Origin: Stenotrophomonas bentonitica
GTDB taxonomy: Bacteria > Pseudomonadota > Gammaproteobacteria > Xanthomonadales > Xanthomonadaceae
Reading direction: 5' to 3'
Length of the DNA: 64,000 nt
Assembly (NCBI RefSeq): GCF_013185915.1
Contig: NZ_JAAZUH010000001.1
Span: 62,001 to 126,000, forward strand
This document shows positions 55,623 through 64,000 of the stretch, in pieces (within the stretch, counting starts at the first letter, position 1; each line of letters opens with the position of its first letter). The position numbers and the translations under genes were made by a program. Under the pieces are notes generated by a model. It was not told where the DNA came from. It saw nothing but the letters and a program-made list of their open reading frames with translations, and searched no databases.

Positions 55623-56048
55623 ATGAAGGTGATTGTGACGGCATTGGTTCTGTCCCTCAGTCTTGGATACATGGGTTGCACGCACTCGGCCGAGCCTTCT
55701 GGTAGTCAGGTTGAGGGTGCAAGGGCTACTTATCTGAAGGTCAGAGCGCTGCCTGCAAGTGAGGTTCGGCACGGGGCAGCACAGGAGGTTGAAACGATGA
55801 TCCCGCTGCTTGCCACATCAGACGAAGCAACCATCGGCTACGTTGCGGACGTGTTGAGGCTCGCGGGCTGTCGCGCTCGTAGCGCATTGCCTGAGCTGAA
55901 GGCGGCGTTGTCCAGATTCCAGGGGCCAGATGATTCCGGAGAAGCGCTGCTGTCTTACGTGGTGCCAGAAGGACCTTGGGGCGACATCTACAATGCAATT
56001 GCTGTCATTGAAAGTGATGGCCGCTGTGGCACGAGGACTGGTCGGTGA
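55623..56048 (+). CDS. Small exported (possible lipo-) protein after acnB tail copy 3
   Basis: 141 residues, not recognised. ATG 55623 has gaggtg 6 bases ahead. The signal sequence MKVIVTALVLSLSLGYMGC ends in a cysteine, but the lipobox is poor (YMGC). The mature part is helical, HEAT-like in look (VRHGAAQEVETMIPLLATSDEATIGYVADVLRLAGCRARSALPELKAAL). GC content is lower than the neighbours. Cargo-like, as with the 54432 gene. Confidence 0.7.
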   Translation: MKVIVTALVLSLSLGYMGCTHSAEPSGSQVEGARATYLKVRALPASEVRHGAAQEVETMIPLLATSDEATIGYVADVLRLAGCRARSALPELKAALSRFQGPDDSGEALLSYVVPEGPWGDIYNAIAVIESDGRCGTRTGR

Positions 56049-56113
56049 CACGCTGCGAGCAGAGAAATCAGGCGGTTTGATAGTGCCTTGCCAAGGGCTA
56101 TCATAGGCTTGTA

Positions 56114-56158
56114 AACCCCGGTACCGTCTCTGCCATTGGCACGCGGTCGGGGTATTTT
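56114..56158. terminator. Weak terminator between convergent genes
   Basis: accccg near 56114 can pair with cggggt near 56148, followed by T5 on the rightward strand; the long loop can fold further. It lies between the convergent genes ending at 56048 and 56170. Confidence 0.4.
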
Positions 56159-56169
56159 TCTGCTCCGGA

Positions 56170-57468
56170 TCAGTCCGCGCGGGCAACCGGCGGCGGCGTC
56201 TGCACGGGTGCGGCGGCGGGCGGGAACAGCTTTGGCAGCTGGGTGGCGAAGCGCGCGATGCAGCGACCGGCGAATTCCTGCGCGGCGGCCCTGACCTTGG
56301 CGTAATCGTCGGCTTCCCATTCGTCCAGTGTGGCCAGGCGGCGCTCGTCCATGCAGCGGATGACGGTCTCCTTCATGCCGTCCAGCGGCGGTGAGAAGCT
56401 GATCATGGCTTCATGCCGAAGCTCGTACGGATCGGTGGAGCCGGCACGTTCCTGGTAGATGAGCGACCAGTGTCCGCCCAGGGGCTGGACCGTGCGCAGG
56501 TCAAGGGGAACCCGGCCGGGGTACTTGCTGAAATACTCGGTCAACTGCGCGCGCAGCAGGCCCGGCATCAACTCGACGGCAGGACTCAGCACTTCGTCAA
56601 CCTTGCCTCCCTTGGGGTTCTTGACGGCAAACCGGCTCAGGCCGCCGCCGCCATAGAACTTCAGCGCCAGCTCCCCGATCTTTGCACCCTTGGCCCGGCC
56701 ACGGGTCAGCACGCGCAGCACAAGGTCGCCCTGCTGTCCGTCAGCCAGCTCCCTGGCTGCGCCATCGCCGACCAGTACGGTGGCCTTCCAGTCCCGCAGC
56801 GGGCCGTTGTAGGGCTCGTCGATCGGCTCCGCCGGGGTCTGAGTCGTTTCGGCTGACGTGGCAAGCGGTGCGTCAACCTTTGGATCGGGGCACTGCGCTT
56901 TCGGCATCTTGAGAGGGGCAGGCGCCAGGCCGCCATCGGCGTGGACCTCGTTGGCGCTGATCCGGCACATGCCACCGGAGACCGTCATCACCACCTCGTA
57001 GTCCTTGCCCGGCTCGGGGGTGAACTGGAGGGTCGGGGGACGTTCGCAGTGATAGCTTATGTCCGGCCCGTGCCGATAGCTTCTCGGCATGGTGCCGCCT
57101 TCGATGCGTCCGTCGAAGATCAGCGGTTGGCCGCCGGCGACCAGCAGTTCCTGGTAGTTGGGCCGCGAGAACATGACGCTCTTCATGTTGCGCACGGTGT
57201 CGGTGATGGGAATGCCCAGCGAGACGTTGTCGGGTGCACCCTTCAACAGGGTGCCGAAGGTGTCCTCGACGGACCGCACGACTTCCAGCCGGTCGTCATA
57301 CATGTCGCGACAGACCGCATTGGTGTACATGGTGATGGCCCGTCCGTTCTGGCCGAAGATGCGAACGCGGGCGTCGGCAACGGGGTCCGGGTCCTGCGCG
57401 GCGGCGGGGCCGGCGAGCAGCAGGCTGGCCAGCAGCAGGGTGGCTGCGGTACGGGGTGATCCCTTCAC
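56170..57468 (-). CDS. Exported protein of unknown function
   Basis: 432 residues from a GTG at 57468 with ggag ahead (VKGSPRTAATLLLASLLLAGPAAAQ is a clean signal peptide). The mature protein begins DPDPVADARVRIFGQNGRAITMYTNAVCRDMYDD and contains a beta-rich middle and a helical C-terminus; a Pro-rich tail ends it. No family could be named. Similar proteins are expected in Stenotrophomonas and Xanthomonas only. It lies after cheB on the same strand, 52 bases away, but a link to chemotaxis is not implied. Confidence 0.78.
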   Translation of the reverse strand: MKGSPRTAATLLLASLLLAGPAAAQDPDPVADARVRIFGQNGRAITMYTNAVCRDMYDDRLEVVRSVEDTFGTLLKGAPDNVSLGIPITDTVRNMKSVMFSRPNYQELLVAGGQPLIFDGRIEGGTMPRSYRHGPDISYHCERPPTLQFTPEPGKDYEVVMTVSGGMCRISANEVHADGGLAPAPLKMPKAQCPDPKVDAPLATSAETTQTPAEPIDEPYNGPLRDWKATVLVGDGAARELADGQQGDLVLRVLTRGRAKGAKIGELALKFYGGGGLSRFAVKNPKGGKVDEVLSPAVELMPGLLRAQLTEYFSKYPGRVPLDLRTVQPLGGHWSLIYQERAGSTDPYELRHEAMISFSPPLDGMKETVIRCMDERRLATLDEWEADDYAKVRAAAQEFAGRCIARFATQLPKLFPPAAAPVQTPPPVARAD

Positions 57469-57520
57469 GGTGAAGCTCCTTGATGATTGCAGTGCAGCGG
57501 GGAACGCGGGCTGCATGGTA

Positions 57521-58588
57521 TCAGCCACGCGCCAGCGCCATCAGGCGTTCGGCGATCCGTTCCAATGGCACCTGCTCTTCGGCAGCGCCCAGCTTGAACG
57601 CGGCGCCGGGCATGCCCCAGACCACGCTGGTGGCTTCGTCCTGGACCAGGGTAGGCGCGCCGACGTTTTTCAGTTCGAGCAGGCCGCGCGCGCCGTCGTC
57701 GCCCATGCCGGTGAGGATGGCGCCGATGGCGTTGGCGCCGGCGCTTTCCGCTACGGAGCGGAACAGCACGTCCACGGCCGGCTTGTGCCGGTTCACTGCC
57801 GGGCCGTCGTCGACGCGGCAGCGCCAGCGGGCGCCGTCGCGGATCACGCGCAGGTGCTTGCCGCCCGGGGGCAGGTAGGCGTGGCCGGCCAGCACGGCCT
57901 CGCCGTCGCTGGCTTCGCGCACGGACATCGCCGAATGGCGGTCCAGGCGCTCGGCGAAGGCGGTGCTGAACGTTGCCGGCAGGTGCTGCGTGAGCACTAC
58001 TGCCGGCGCGTCGGCCGGCATGCCTTCCAGCACCACGCGCAGCGCTTCGGTGCCGCCAGCGGAGGCGCCGATGGCGATCAGGCGGTCGGTGGTGCGGAAC
58101 TGGATGGAGCGCGCGGGCGAGGGCGCCACGGGGTCGAGCGTGACGCGCGGGGCGATCGGGCGGGCGAGGGTGCGCACGCGCGAGCGCGCGGCCATCTTGA
58201 CCTTGGCGATGATCTCCTCGGCATAGCCCTGCAGGCCACGCGCGACGTCGAGCTTGGGCTTGGAGATGAAGTCTACCGCGCCCAGCGCCAGCGCCTGCAG
58301 GGTGGTGTCGGCGCCGCGCTCGGTGAGCGAGGAGATCATCACCACCGGCAGCGGGTGCAGCCGCATCAGGTTTTCCAGGAACGCCAGCCCGTCCATGCGC
58401 GGCATTTCCACGTCCAGGGTGATGACGTCAGGCGCCAGGCGCTTGATCTTCTCGCGCGCCAGCAGCGGGTCGGCGGCGGTGCCGACCACTTCGATGCCGG
58501 GGTCGCTGGCGAGGATCTCGCTCAGCATCTGCCGTACGACGGCAGAGTCGTCCACGATCAATACACGTACGGGCGAACCACTGATCAT
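57521..58588 (-). CDS. cheB: Chemotaxis methylesterase CheB
   Basis: 355 residues from [14 protein letters not shown]. Receiver domain with Asp59 ([14 protein letters not shown]), then the methylesterase/deamidase domain with the Ser-His-Asp triad in [20 protein letters not shown] and GMGDDGARG. Removes methyl groups from chemoreceptors when phosphorylated by CheA. Its start overlaps the cheD stop (ATGA) in the cheR-cheD-cheB string. Confidence 0.96.
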   Translation of the reverse strand: MISGSPVRVLIVDDSAVVRQMLSEILASDPGIEVVGTAADPLLAREKIKRLAPDVITLDVEMPRMDGLAFLENLMRLHPLPVVMISSLTERGADTTLQALALGAVDFISKPKLDVARGLQGYAEEIIAKVKMAARSRVRTLARPIAPRVTLDPVAPSPARSIQFRTTDRLIAIGASAGGTEALRVVLEGMPADAPAVVLTQHLPATFSTAFAERLDRHSAMSVREASDGEAVLAGHAYLPPGGKHLRVIRDGARWRCRVDDGPAVNRHKPAVDVLFRSVAESAGANAIGAILTGMGDDGARGLLELKNVGAPTLVQDEATSVVWGMPGAAFKLGAAEEQVPLERIAERLMALARG

Positions 58589-59181
58589 TCGAACAGCTCC
58601 ACGCCACCGGTGACCGGGGCACGCGACAGGCGCGCACGCACCGCCGATTCGGTTGCGGCCACTTCGGCTTCGTGCGCATGCGGCAGGCGCTGCACCACCA
58701 CGCGGCCGGTGTCGGCGAAGAACCACACCTTGCGCGGATGGATGCCGCACAGGTCTTCGGCCAGCACCGGAATGTGCTCGGCCTGCAGGTACTGCCGCAC
58801 GAACTCGGCATTGCGGGTGCCGACCGGGTTGCTGGTGAAGCCCTTGAGCACGTTGGCGCCGCCGAACACCTTGGCTTCCAGGCGCTTGCGGTGTGCGCCG
58901 CGCTTGAGCAGGTCGTTGATCAGTAGTTCCATGGCGTAGCTGCCGTAGCGGGCGGGTGCGCCGTCGCCGACGTTGCCTTCGGGCAGCAGGAAGTGGTTCA
59001 TGCCCCCGATCTTGAGCACCGGGTCGCGCAGGCACGCGGCCACGCACGACCCCAGGGTGGTGGTGAGCGCGGTTTCGTCGTCGACCACCAGGTACTGGGT
59101 CGGCAGCAGCTTGGCGGCGGTGACCTTGAAGCGGCTGTCGTAGTAACGCATCACCTCGTCGGTGCGGGCGGCGAGGTTCAT
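58585..59181 (-). CDS. cheD: Chemoreceptor glutamine deamidase CheD
   Basis: 198 residues from [15 protein letters not shown]. The catalytic cysteine is in [13 protein letters not shown] and the partner histidine in [21 protein letters not shown] is also typical. Deamidates receptor glutamines to glutamates. Overlaps cheR before it and cheB after it by 4 bases each. Confidence 0.95.
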   Translation of the reverse strand: MNLAARTDEVMRYYDSRFKVTAAKLLPTQYLVVDDETALTTTLGSCVAACLRDPVLKIGGMNHFLLPEGNVGDGAPARYGSYAMELLINDLLKRGAHRKRLEAKVFGGANVLKGFTSNPVGTRNAEFVRQYLQAEHIPVLAEDLCGIHPRKVWFFADTGRVVVQRLPHAHEAEVAATESAVRARLSRAPVTGGVELFE

Positions 59182-60044
59182 GCCGGGGCTCCGGGAGCGC
59201 GCTTGTACAGGGTGCGGCCGCAGGGCTGGATCAGGTCGGCGGCGTGCAGGTAGTTTTCGGAGTGCCCGGTGTAGAGCAGGCCGTCGTCGCCCATGTGCTG
59301 GATCAGCCGCGAGAGGATGCCGCGCTGGGTGGGCTTGTCGAAGTAGATCATGACGTTGCGGCAGAACAGGGCGTCGAACGGGCCGCCGACGTCGTAGCGC
59401 GGCGCCAGCAGGTTGAGCGGGCGGAAGTCGATCAACTCGCGCAGCGCGGGATGCACGCGGCACTGGCCTTCGTTGGGGCCGCTGCCGCGCTGGAAATAGC
59501 GTTTCTTGATCGCCGGATCGAGGCCGGAGACGCGGTCGATGGCATAGACGCCCTTGCTGGCGGTGGCCAGCACCTGGGTGTCCACGTCGGTGGCCAGGAT
59601 CCGCACCGGCGGCTTCAGGGTGCCGAACGCTTCGCAGGCGGTGATCGCCATCGAGTAGGGCTCTTCACCGGTGGAGGCGGCGCACGACCAAAGTTGCAGG
59701 GTGCCGTTGCCGGTGCGTGCGCGGAGTTCGGTGTCGAGCTTTTCGAAGTGGTGCGGCTCGCGGAAGAAGGCGGTGAGGTTGGTGGTCAGGGCGTTGGTGA
59801 ACGCCTGCCATTCGTCGCCGCCCTGGCTTTCGAGCTGGTCCAGGTAGTCCTGGAAGCTGCGCAGGCCGAGCGCGCGCAGGCGCCGCGAAAGGCGGCCGTA
59901 GACCATGTCGCGCTTGGCCGGGGCCAGCGAGATGCCGACGCGCTGGTAGATCAGGTCGCAGATCCGGCGGAAGTCGCGGTCGGCGAATTCGAATTCGCGA
60001 CCGTGGGGAGTGGCGGTGGTGGCAGGGGCGGTTGGCGTGGTCAC
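59178..60044 (-). CDS. cheR: Chemotaxis methyltransferase CheR
   Basis: 288 residues. N-terminal helical domain ([33 protein letters not shown]) and a SAM-dependent C-terminal domain with [33 protein letters not shown] and [14 protein letters not shown]. Methylates chemoreceptor glutamates. Follows two chemoreceptor genes whose C-termini carry a WQEF tail suited to docking CheR. Confidence 0.96.
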   Translation of the reverse strand: MTTPTAPATTATPHGREFEFADRDFRRICDLIYQRVGISLAPAKRDMVYGRLSRRLRALGLRSFQDYLDQLESQGGDEWQAFTNALTTNLTAFFREPHHFEKLDTELRARTGNGTLQLWSCAASTGEEPYSMAITACEAFGTLKPPVRILATDVDTQVLATASKGVYAIDRVSGLDPAIKKRYFQRGSGPNEGQCRVHPALRELIDFRPLNLLAPRYDVGGPFDALFCRNVMIYFDKPTQRGILSRLIQHMGDDGLLYTGHSENYLHAADLIQPCGRTLYKRAPGAPA

Positions 60045-60076
60045 GGGCGCACTCGGGAGAATGGGGGGCTGTGGGA

Positions 60077-60099
60077 AGCGGGGCAGAGCCCCGCTCTAC
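60077..60099. repeat. Single GTAG palindrome
   Basis: agcggggcagagccccgctctac just after the chemoreceptor stop, between it and cheR. SMAG/REP-like monomer. Confidence 0.7.
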
Positions 60100-60100
60100 C

Positions 60101-62353
60101 TCAGAATTCCTGCCAGTTGGTGTCGTCGGCCGGGGTGGTGCGGGGAGCGCGCATTACGGGCGAAGGTTTGGCGGCAACCGGCTTTACGCTGCGCAGCGGC
60201 GCGGGCGGCGCTACGCGGGCGGCCACCGCGCTGACCGCGGCGGCCACCTGGTTGTCGAGGCGGAAGATCGAGACCGCGTCGGCCAGCTGGGTGGCCTGTT
60301 CTTCCATGGCGCGGGCGGCGGCGGTGGCTTCCTCCACCAGCGCGGCGTTCTGCTGGGTGGTTTCGTCCATCTGCACCACGGTCTGGTTGACCTGTTCGAT
60401 GCCGGCCGATTGCTCCTGCGAGGCCGCCGAGATTTCGGCCATGATGTCGTTCACGCGCTGCACCGAGGCGACGATCTCGCCCATGGTGGTGCCGGCCTTG
60501 TGGACCAGCGCCGAGCCGTCGGCCACGCTGGCCACCGAGTCGTCGATCAGGCCCTTGATCTCCTTGGCCGCACCGGCCGAGCGCTGGGCCAGGGTGCGCA
60601 CTTCGGAGGCGACCACGGCGAAGCCACGCCCCTGTTCGCCGGCACGGGCCGCTTCGACCGCCGCGTTCAGGGCCAGGATGTTGGTCTGGAAGGCGATGCC
60701 GTCGATCACCGAGATGATCTCGGCAATGCGCCTGGAGCTGGCTTCGATCGCGCTCATGGTGGTCACCACCTGGCCGACCACTTCACCGCCCTGCGAGGCG
60801 ACGCTGTGTGCGCCGATGGCGAGCTGGTTGGCCTGGCGGGCGTGTTCGGCGTTCTGGCGCACGGTGGAGGTCAGTTCCTCCATCGAGGCGGCGGTTTCTT
60901 CCAGGTTGGCCGCCTGCTGTTCGGTACGGCGCGACAGGTCGCTGTTGCCAGTGGCGATCTCGCCGGCGGCCAGGTTGATGTTGCCGGCGGCCTGCTGGAT
61001 CTGGCCGACGATCTGGGTCAGCTGCGCGACGGTGGCGTTGGCGTCGTCGCGCATGGTCGCGAACACGCCCTGGTAGTCACCGTGCATGCGCGCAGTGAGG
61101 TCGCCTTCGGCAATCGCCGACAGCAGTTGCGAGAGCTTGCCGAGGTTGTCGTCGCTGACCTGCATCATCGCGTTGAGGCTGGCGATCATCTGCGCGAAAT
61201 CGTGGTCGAAGCGGGCGGTGTCGCCGCGCTGGCTGAAATCGCCGGCAGCGGCCGCGGCGCCCAGGCGCTTGATCTCGGCGTTGATGCTGGCCAGGTTGTG
61301 CTTGACCGCGTCGACGGTGTTGCTGATCGCGGCCTTGTCGCCCGGGTAGCGGGCGATGTCGGCACTGAGGTCGCCGATGGCATAGCGCTGGACCACGGCG
61401 AGCACGTCCTGCATGGTCTGCACGTGCGCGCCGACCAGGGTGTTGGTTTCATGCACCATCAGGCCGTACTCGCCCGGGAAAGCAGCTTCGTCCATGCGGT
61501 AGGTGGTCTGGCCGGCGTCGTGCTGGCTGGCCATCTCGCGCTGGGCGCCGATCACCGCGTGCAGCTGCTGCTGCATGCGGCCCATGCTTTCCAGCAGGCG
61601 GCCGGGTTCGTCCTGCGCCTGCACGCCGATGCGGCTGTCCAGTTTGCCGCGCGCGATGCTCTCGGCCACGCTGGTGGCCTGGCGCAGCGGTCCGGTGATG
61701 CGGTTGCCGATCAGCCAGCTCAGGGCCAGCACCAGCAGCACCACGGCGCCGCCGCTGCCGGCCATGATGCCGGTGAAGGCCAGCGCGTCGGACTGCACGT
61801 CGTCCATGTACACGCCGCTGGTGACCACCCACTGCCACGGCGCATACATGCCGGCGTAGGTGGCCTTCTCGATCAAGGCGTCGCCGTTGCCGGGCTTGGT
61901 GGTCGAGTAGTAAGTGAAGCCGCCGCTCTGCCTGGCCAGGTCCACCTGCTGCCGGTACAGCGGCACGCCGTCCTTGGAGACGTAGTCCTTCTGCACCTTG
62001 CCGACGCGGTCGGGCGCGAACGGGTGCATCAGCAGGGTGTAGTCGGTCGCCAGCACGTTGTAGTACGCCGCGTCGTTGTCGCCGCGCATGCTGTGCAGGG
62101 CCTGCAGGGCCGCACTCTTTGCCGCTTCCTCGGTGAGCTCGCCGCTGTCGGTCAGGCGCTTGTAGTGGTCCAGGATGCCGTAGGTGAGTTCGACCTGGGT
62201 CTTCAGGCTGTCCTTGCGGGTCTCGGCCAGGTCCAGGTACTGGATGCGGGCGGCGATCATGGCGAGGACGATCACGCCGAGCGCGATCAGGGCGGTGAGC
62301 AGGTTGAGCTTGCCCCTGACGGAGAGGTTGGAGAAGCGGCTGGCGAGATTCAT
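60101..62353 (-). CDS. Methyl-accepting chemotaxis protein with sCache domain
   Basis: 750 residues from [21 protein letters not shown]1 (about 18-38), periplasmic sCache_2 sensor ([13 protein letters not shown] ... [16 protein letters not shown]), TM2 (about 195-215), HAMP repeats, then the coiled signalling domain with the hairpin tip [28 protein letters not shown]. The C-terminus ends in NWQEF, like the NWETF docking peptide for CheR. Ligand unknown; sCache_2 receptors often sense small organic acids. Confidence 0.94.
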   Translation of the reverse strand: MNLASRFSNLSVRGKLNLLTALIALGVIVLAMIAARIQYLDLAETRKDSLKTQVELTYGILDHYKRLTDSGELTEEAAKSAALQALHSMRGDNDAAYYNVLATDYTLLMHPFAPDRVGKVQKDYVSKDGVPLYRQQVDLARQSGGFTYYSTTKPGNGDALIEKATYAGMYAPWQWVVTSGVYMDDVQSDALAFTGIMAGSGGAVVLLVLALSWLIGNRITGPLRQATSVAESIARGKLDSRIGVQAQDEPGRLLESMGRMQQQLHAVIGAQREMASQHDAGQTTYRMDEAAFPGEYGLMVHETNTLVGAHVQTMQDVLAVVQRYAIGDLSADIARYPGDKAAISNTVDAVKHNLASINAEIKRLGAAAAAGDFSQRGDTARFDHDFAQMIASLNAMMQVSDDNLGKLSQLLSAIAEGDLTARMHGDYQGVFATMRDDANATVAQLTQIVGQIQQAAGNINLAAGEIATGNSDLSRRTEQQAANLEETAASMEELTSTVRQNAEHARQANQLAIGAHSVASQGGEVVGQVVTTMSAIEASSRRIAEIISVIDGIAFQTNILALNAAVEAARAGEQGRGFAVVASEVRTLAQRSAGAAKEIKGLIDDSVASVADGSALVHKAGTTMGEIVASVQRVNDIMAEISAASQEQSAGIEQVNQTVVQMDETTQQNAALVEEATAAARAMEEQATQLADAVSIFRLDNQVAAAVSAVAARVAPPAPLRSVKPVAAKPSPVMRAPRTTPADDTNWQEF

Positions 62354-62455
62354 GTATTCGGGTCTTCTGCTGCGGGGGACGGCAAAAGAGTTATCGGCCG
62401 CAGGCGCGTCGGATTGAGTCGTGCGAACTGAGCGCATTCAGGCTGGGATATGAAA

Positions 62456-62483
62456 AGGCCCCGGTGCATGCGCACCGGGGCCT
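62456..62483 (-). terminator. Terminator of the PAS-type chemoreceptor gene
   Basis: A perfect 12-bp stem (aggccccggtgc/gcaccggggcct) with a 4-base loop, followed on the leftward strand by TTTT. It lies 33 bases after the chemoreceptor stop at 62516. Confidence 0.88.
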
Positions 62484-62515
62484 GGTCTGTTGCACGTCAC
62501 GCGAAGGCGTAGCGC

Positions 62516-64000
62516 TTAGAACTCCTGCCAGTCGCCTTCGGCAAGTTCGGCGGCGACTGCACGGCTGGCCGGCTTGCGTACCGGTGCAGCGGCAGCCACC
62601 GGACGGGCGGCCACGCGCGGTGCGGGTGCAGCGACCGGTGCAGGTGCAGGCACCTCACGCTCGTCGAGGCGGAAGATCGAGACGGCGTCGCTGAGGTGGC
62701 CGGCCTGTTCTTCCATGGCGCGGGCGGCAGCGGTGGCTTCTTCCACCAGCGCGGCGTTCTGCTGGGTGGTTTCGTCCATCTGCACGACGGTCTGGTTGAC
62801 CTGTTCGATGCCGGCCGACTGTTCCTGCGAGGCGGCGGAGATCTCGGCCATGATGTCGGTCACGCGCTGCACCGAGGCGACGATCTCGCCCATGGTGGCG
62901 CCGGCCTTGTGGACCAGGGCCGAGCCGTCGTTGACCTTGCCGACCGAGTCGTCGATCAGGCCCTTGATCTCCTTGGCCGCACCGGCCGAACGCTGGGCCA
63001 GGGTACGCACTTCGGAAGCGACCACGGCGAAGCCGCGGCCCTGTTCGCCGGCGCGGGCCGCTTCCACCGCGGCGTTCAGCGCCAGGATGTTGGTCTGGAA
63101 GGCGATGCCGTCGATCACCGAGATGATCTCGGCGATCTTCTTGGACGAGGTCTGGATCGCGCTCATGGTGGTGACCACCTGGCCGACCACGTCGCCGCCC
63201 TGCGAGGCCACCGTGTGCGCGCCGATGGCGAGCTGGTTGGCCTGGCGGGCATGTTCGGCGTTCTGGCGCACGGTGGAGGTCAGTTCCTCCATCGAGGCAG
63301 CGGTCTCTTCCAGGTTGGCGGCCTGCTGTTCGGTACGGCGCGACAGGTCGCTGTTGCCGCTGGCGATTTCGCTGGCAGCCGTGCTGATCGCCTGGCTGGA
63401 ATGCTTGATTTTGGTCACGATGCCGCTGAGCTGTTCGGCGGTGGCGTTGGCGTCGTCGCGCATGGTGGCGAACACGCCCTCGAACTCGCCGTGCATGCGT
63501 ACGGTCAGGTCGCCCTGCGACAGCGCGGTGAGCAGGCCGGAGATCTGTTCGATGCTGGAGGCATTGGCATCGAGCAGGCCGTTGATCTGCTGGGCCAGCT
63601 GCAGGAAGAAGCCGTCCTTGCCTTCGGCGCTGATGCGGCCGGACAGGTCGCCGGCGGCGGCCTGGGCGATGACGCGGGCCACTTCGGCTTCGACCAGCGC
63701 TTCGGGGGTGCGGTCGCGCCATTCGACCACGTGGCCGACGCTCTCGCCTTCTTCGTTGCGGATGGTGGAGACAACCTGGGCGAACTGGGCGTCACCGAAC
63801 TGCATGGCGCGGCGGGCAACGCCGTGCTGCTTGAGGTTGGCCAGCAGGTTGGCGTCCATTTCGCCACGGTGCTCGAGCACGGTCAGCGGGCGGCCGACCA
63901 GGCTGGTGCCGGCGTCGAAGTCCGGCAGGCTGGTGCGCAGGTCGTCCTGGTACTGGGACAGGGTCTGTTCCAGGGCGCGGTTGGCGTAGACGATGTTGAG
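62516..64000 (-). CDS. Methyl-accepting chemotaxis protein, PAS-type (5' end cut by window)
   Basis: Frame open to the right edge; 494 residues visible. The visible N-terminal part ([13 protein letters not shown] ... EFPE-like HVVEWRDRT) is a PAS domain, so it is a cytoplasmic or membrane-anchored redox/ligand sensor. HAMP-like repeats and the signalling domain follow, with the same [25 protein letters not shown] tip as the neighbour; the signalling regions of the two receptors are nearly identical, indicating recent duplication or gene conversion. Ends DWQEF. Confidence 0.92.
   Translation of the reverse strand, partial: LNIVYANRALEQTLSQYQDDLRTSLPDFDAGTSLVGRPLTVLEHRGEMDANLLANLKQHGVARRAMQFGDAQFAQVVSTIRNEEGESVGHVVEWRDRTPEALVEAEVARVIAQAAAGDLSGRISAEGKDGFFLQLAQQINGLLDANASSIEQISGLLTALSQGDLTVRMHGEFEGVFATMRDDANATAEQLSGIVTKIKHSSQAISTAASEIASGNSDLSRRTEQQAANLEETAASMEELTSTVRQNAEHARQANQLAIGAHTVASQGGDVVGQVVTTMSAIQTSSKKIAEIISVIDGIAFQTNILALNAAVEAARAGEQGRGFAVVASEVRTLAQRSAGAAKEIKGLIDDSVGKVNDGSALVHKAGATMGEIVASVQRVTDIMAEISAASQEQSAGIEQVNQTVVQMDETTQQNAALVEEATAAARAMEEQAGHLSDAVSIFRLDEREVPAPAPVAAPAPRVAARPVAAAAPVRKPASRAVAAELAEGDWQEF

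Overview
The window is GC-rich and almost wall to wall with genes. It looks like a chromosomal segment of a Stenotrophomonas-type member of the Xanthomonadaceae. Two things point there. First, the gene order carA-carB-greA-rpfE-recJ ... prfB-lysS-rpfG-rpfC / rpfF ... rpfB-acnA-acnB is the DSF quorum-sensing (rpf) neighbourhood of this family. Second, nine intergenic places carry short GTAG-headed palindromes of the REP/SMAG type known from Stenotrophomonas. No integrase, transposase, phage, CRISPR, rRNA or tRNA gene was seen.

Layout. 1-2348: end of a GH2 beta-mannosidase. 2455-4429: methionine salvage operon mtnB-mtnD-mtnC, with a 10-bp triple repeat in its leader and a 100-bp MITE-like inverted repeat next door. 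4688-7645: two APC amino-acid permeases. 7834-11215: a NUDIX hydrolase, then serA divergent from a FAD D-2-hydroxyacid (probably D-2-hydroxyglutarate) dehydrogenase. 11278-14708: a DUF2388-like/DUF4105 exported pair, a lipoprotein and EfpL. 14741-19975: SDR dehydrogenase, a PAS-PAS-PAS-GGDEF-EAL protein, HMG-CoA lyase and an enoyl-CoA hydratase (leucine/branched acyl-CoA catabolism). 20064-22465: Fur-box-controlled feoA-feoB-Cys-rich small protein. 22601-24842: two convergent, slightly overlapping genes of unknown function.

24991-33761: dapB, carAB, greA, rpfE, recJ. 33851-37675: two unknown small genes and a large VIT/DUF2135 protein sit between recJ and prfB. 37746-47755: prfB (with its programmed frameshift), lysS, then the DSF system: RpfG (HD-GYP regulator), RpfC (hybrid sensor), RpfF (DSF synthase) and RpfB (acyl-CoA ligase). 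The rpfF-rpfB pair is split by an unknown ORF. 47921-54221: acnA (the rpfA position), a VapBC toxin-antitoxin pair and acnB.

54153-56048 is the most unusual stretch. The last 69 bases of acnB plus its downstream tail and terminator are repeated after a small exported-protein gene. The tail plus terminator is repeated a third time before a second small exported-protein gene. This looks like a stepwise insertion hotspot at the acnB 3' end. 56170-64000: an exported unknown protein, then cheB-cheD-cheR and two chemoreceptors (one cut by the window edge), read leftwards.

Functionally the window joins central metabolism (aconitases, CarAB, SerA) with a complete DSF signalling unit: RpfF makes the signal, RpfC senses it, and RpfG degrades cyclic di-GMP. 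A chemotaxis adaptation module and a second cyclic di-GMP enzyme are also present. Protein identities come from recognisable motifs and gene order read by eye; no database search was run.
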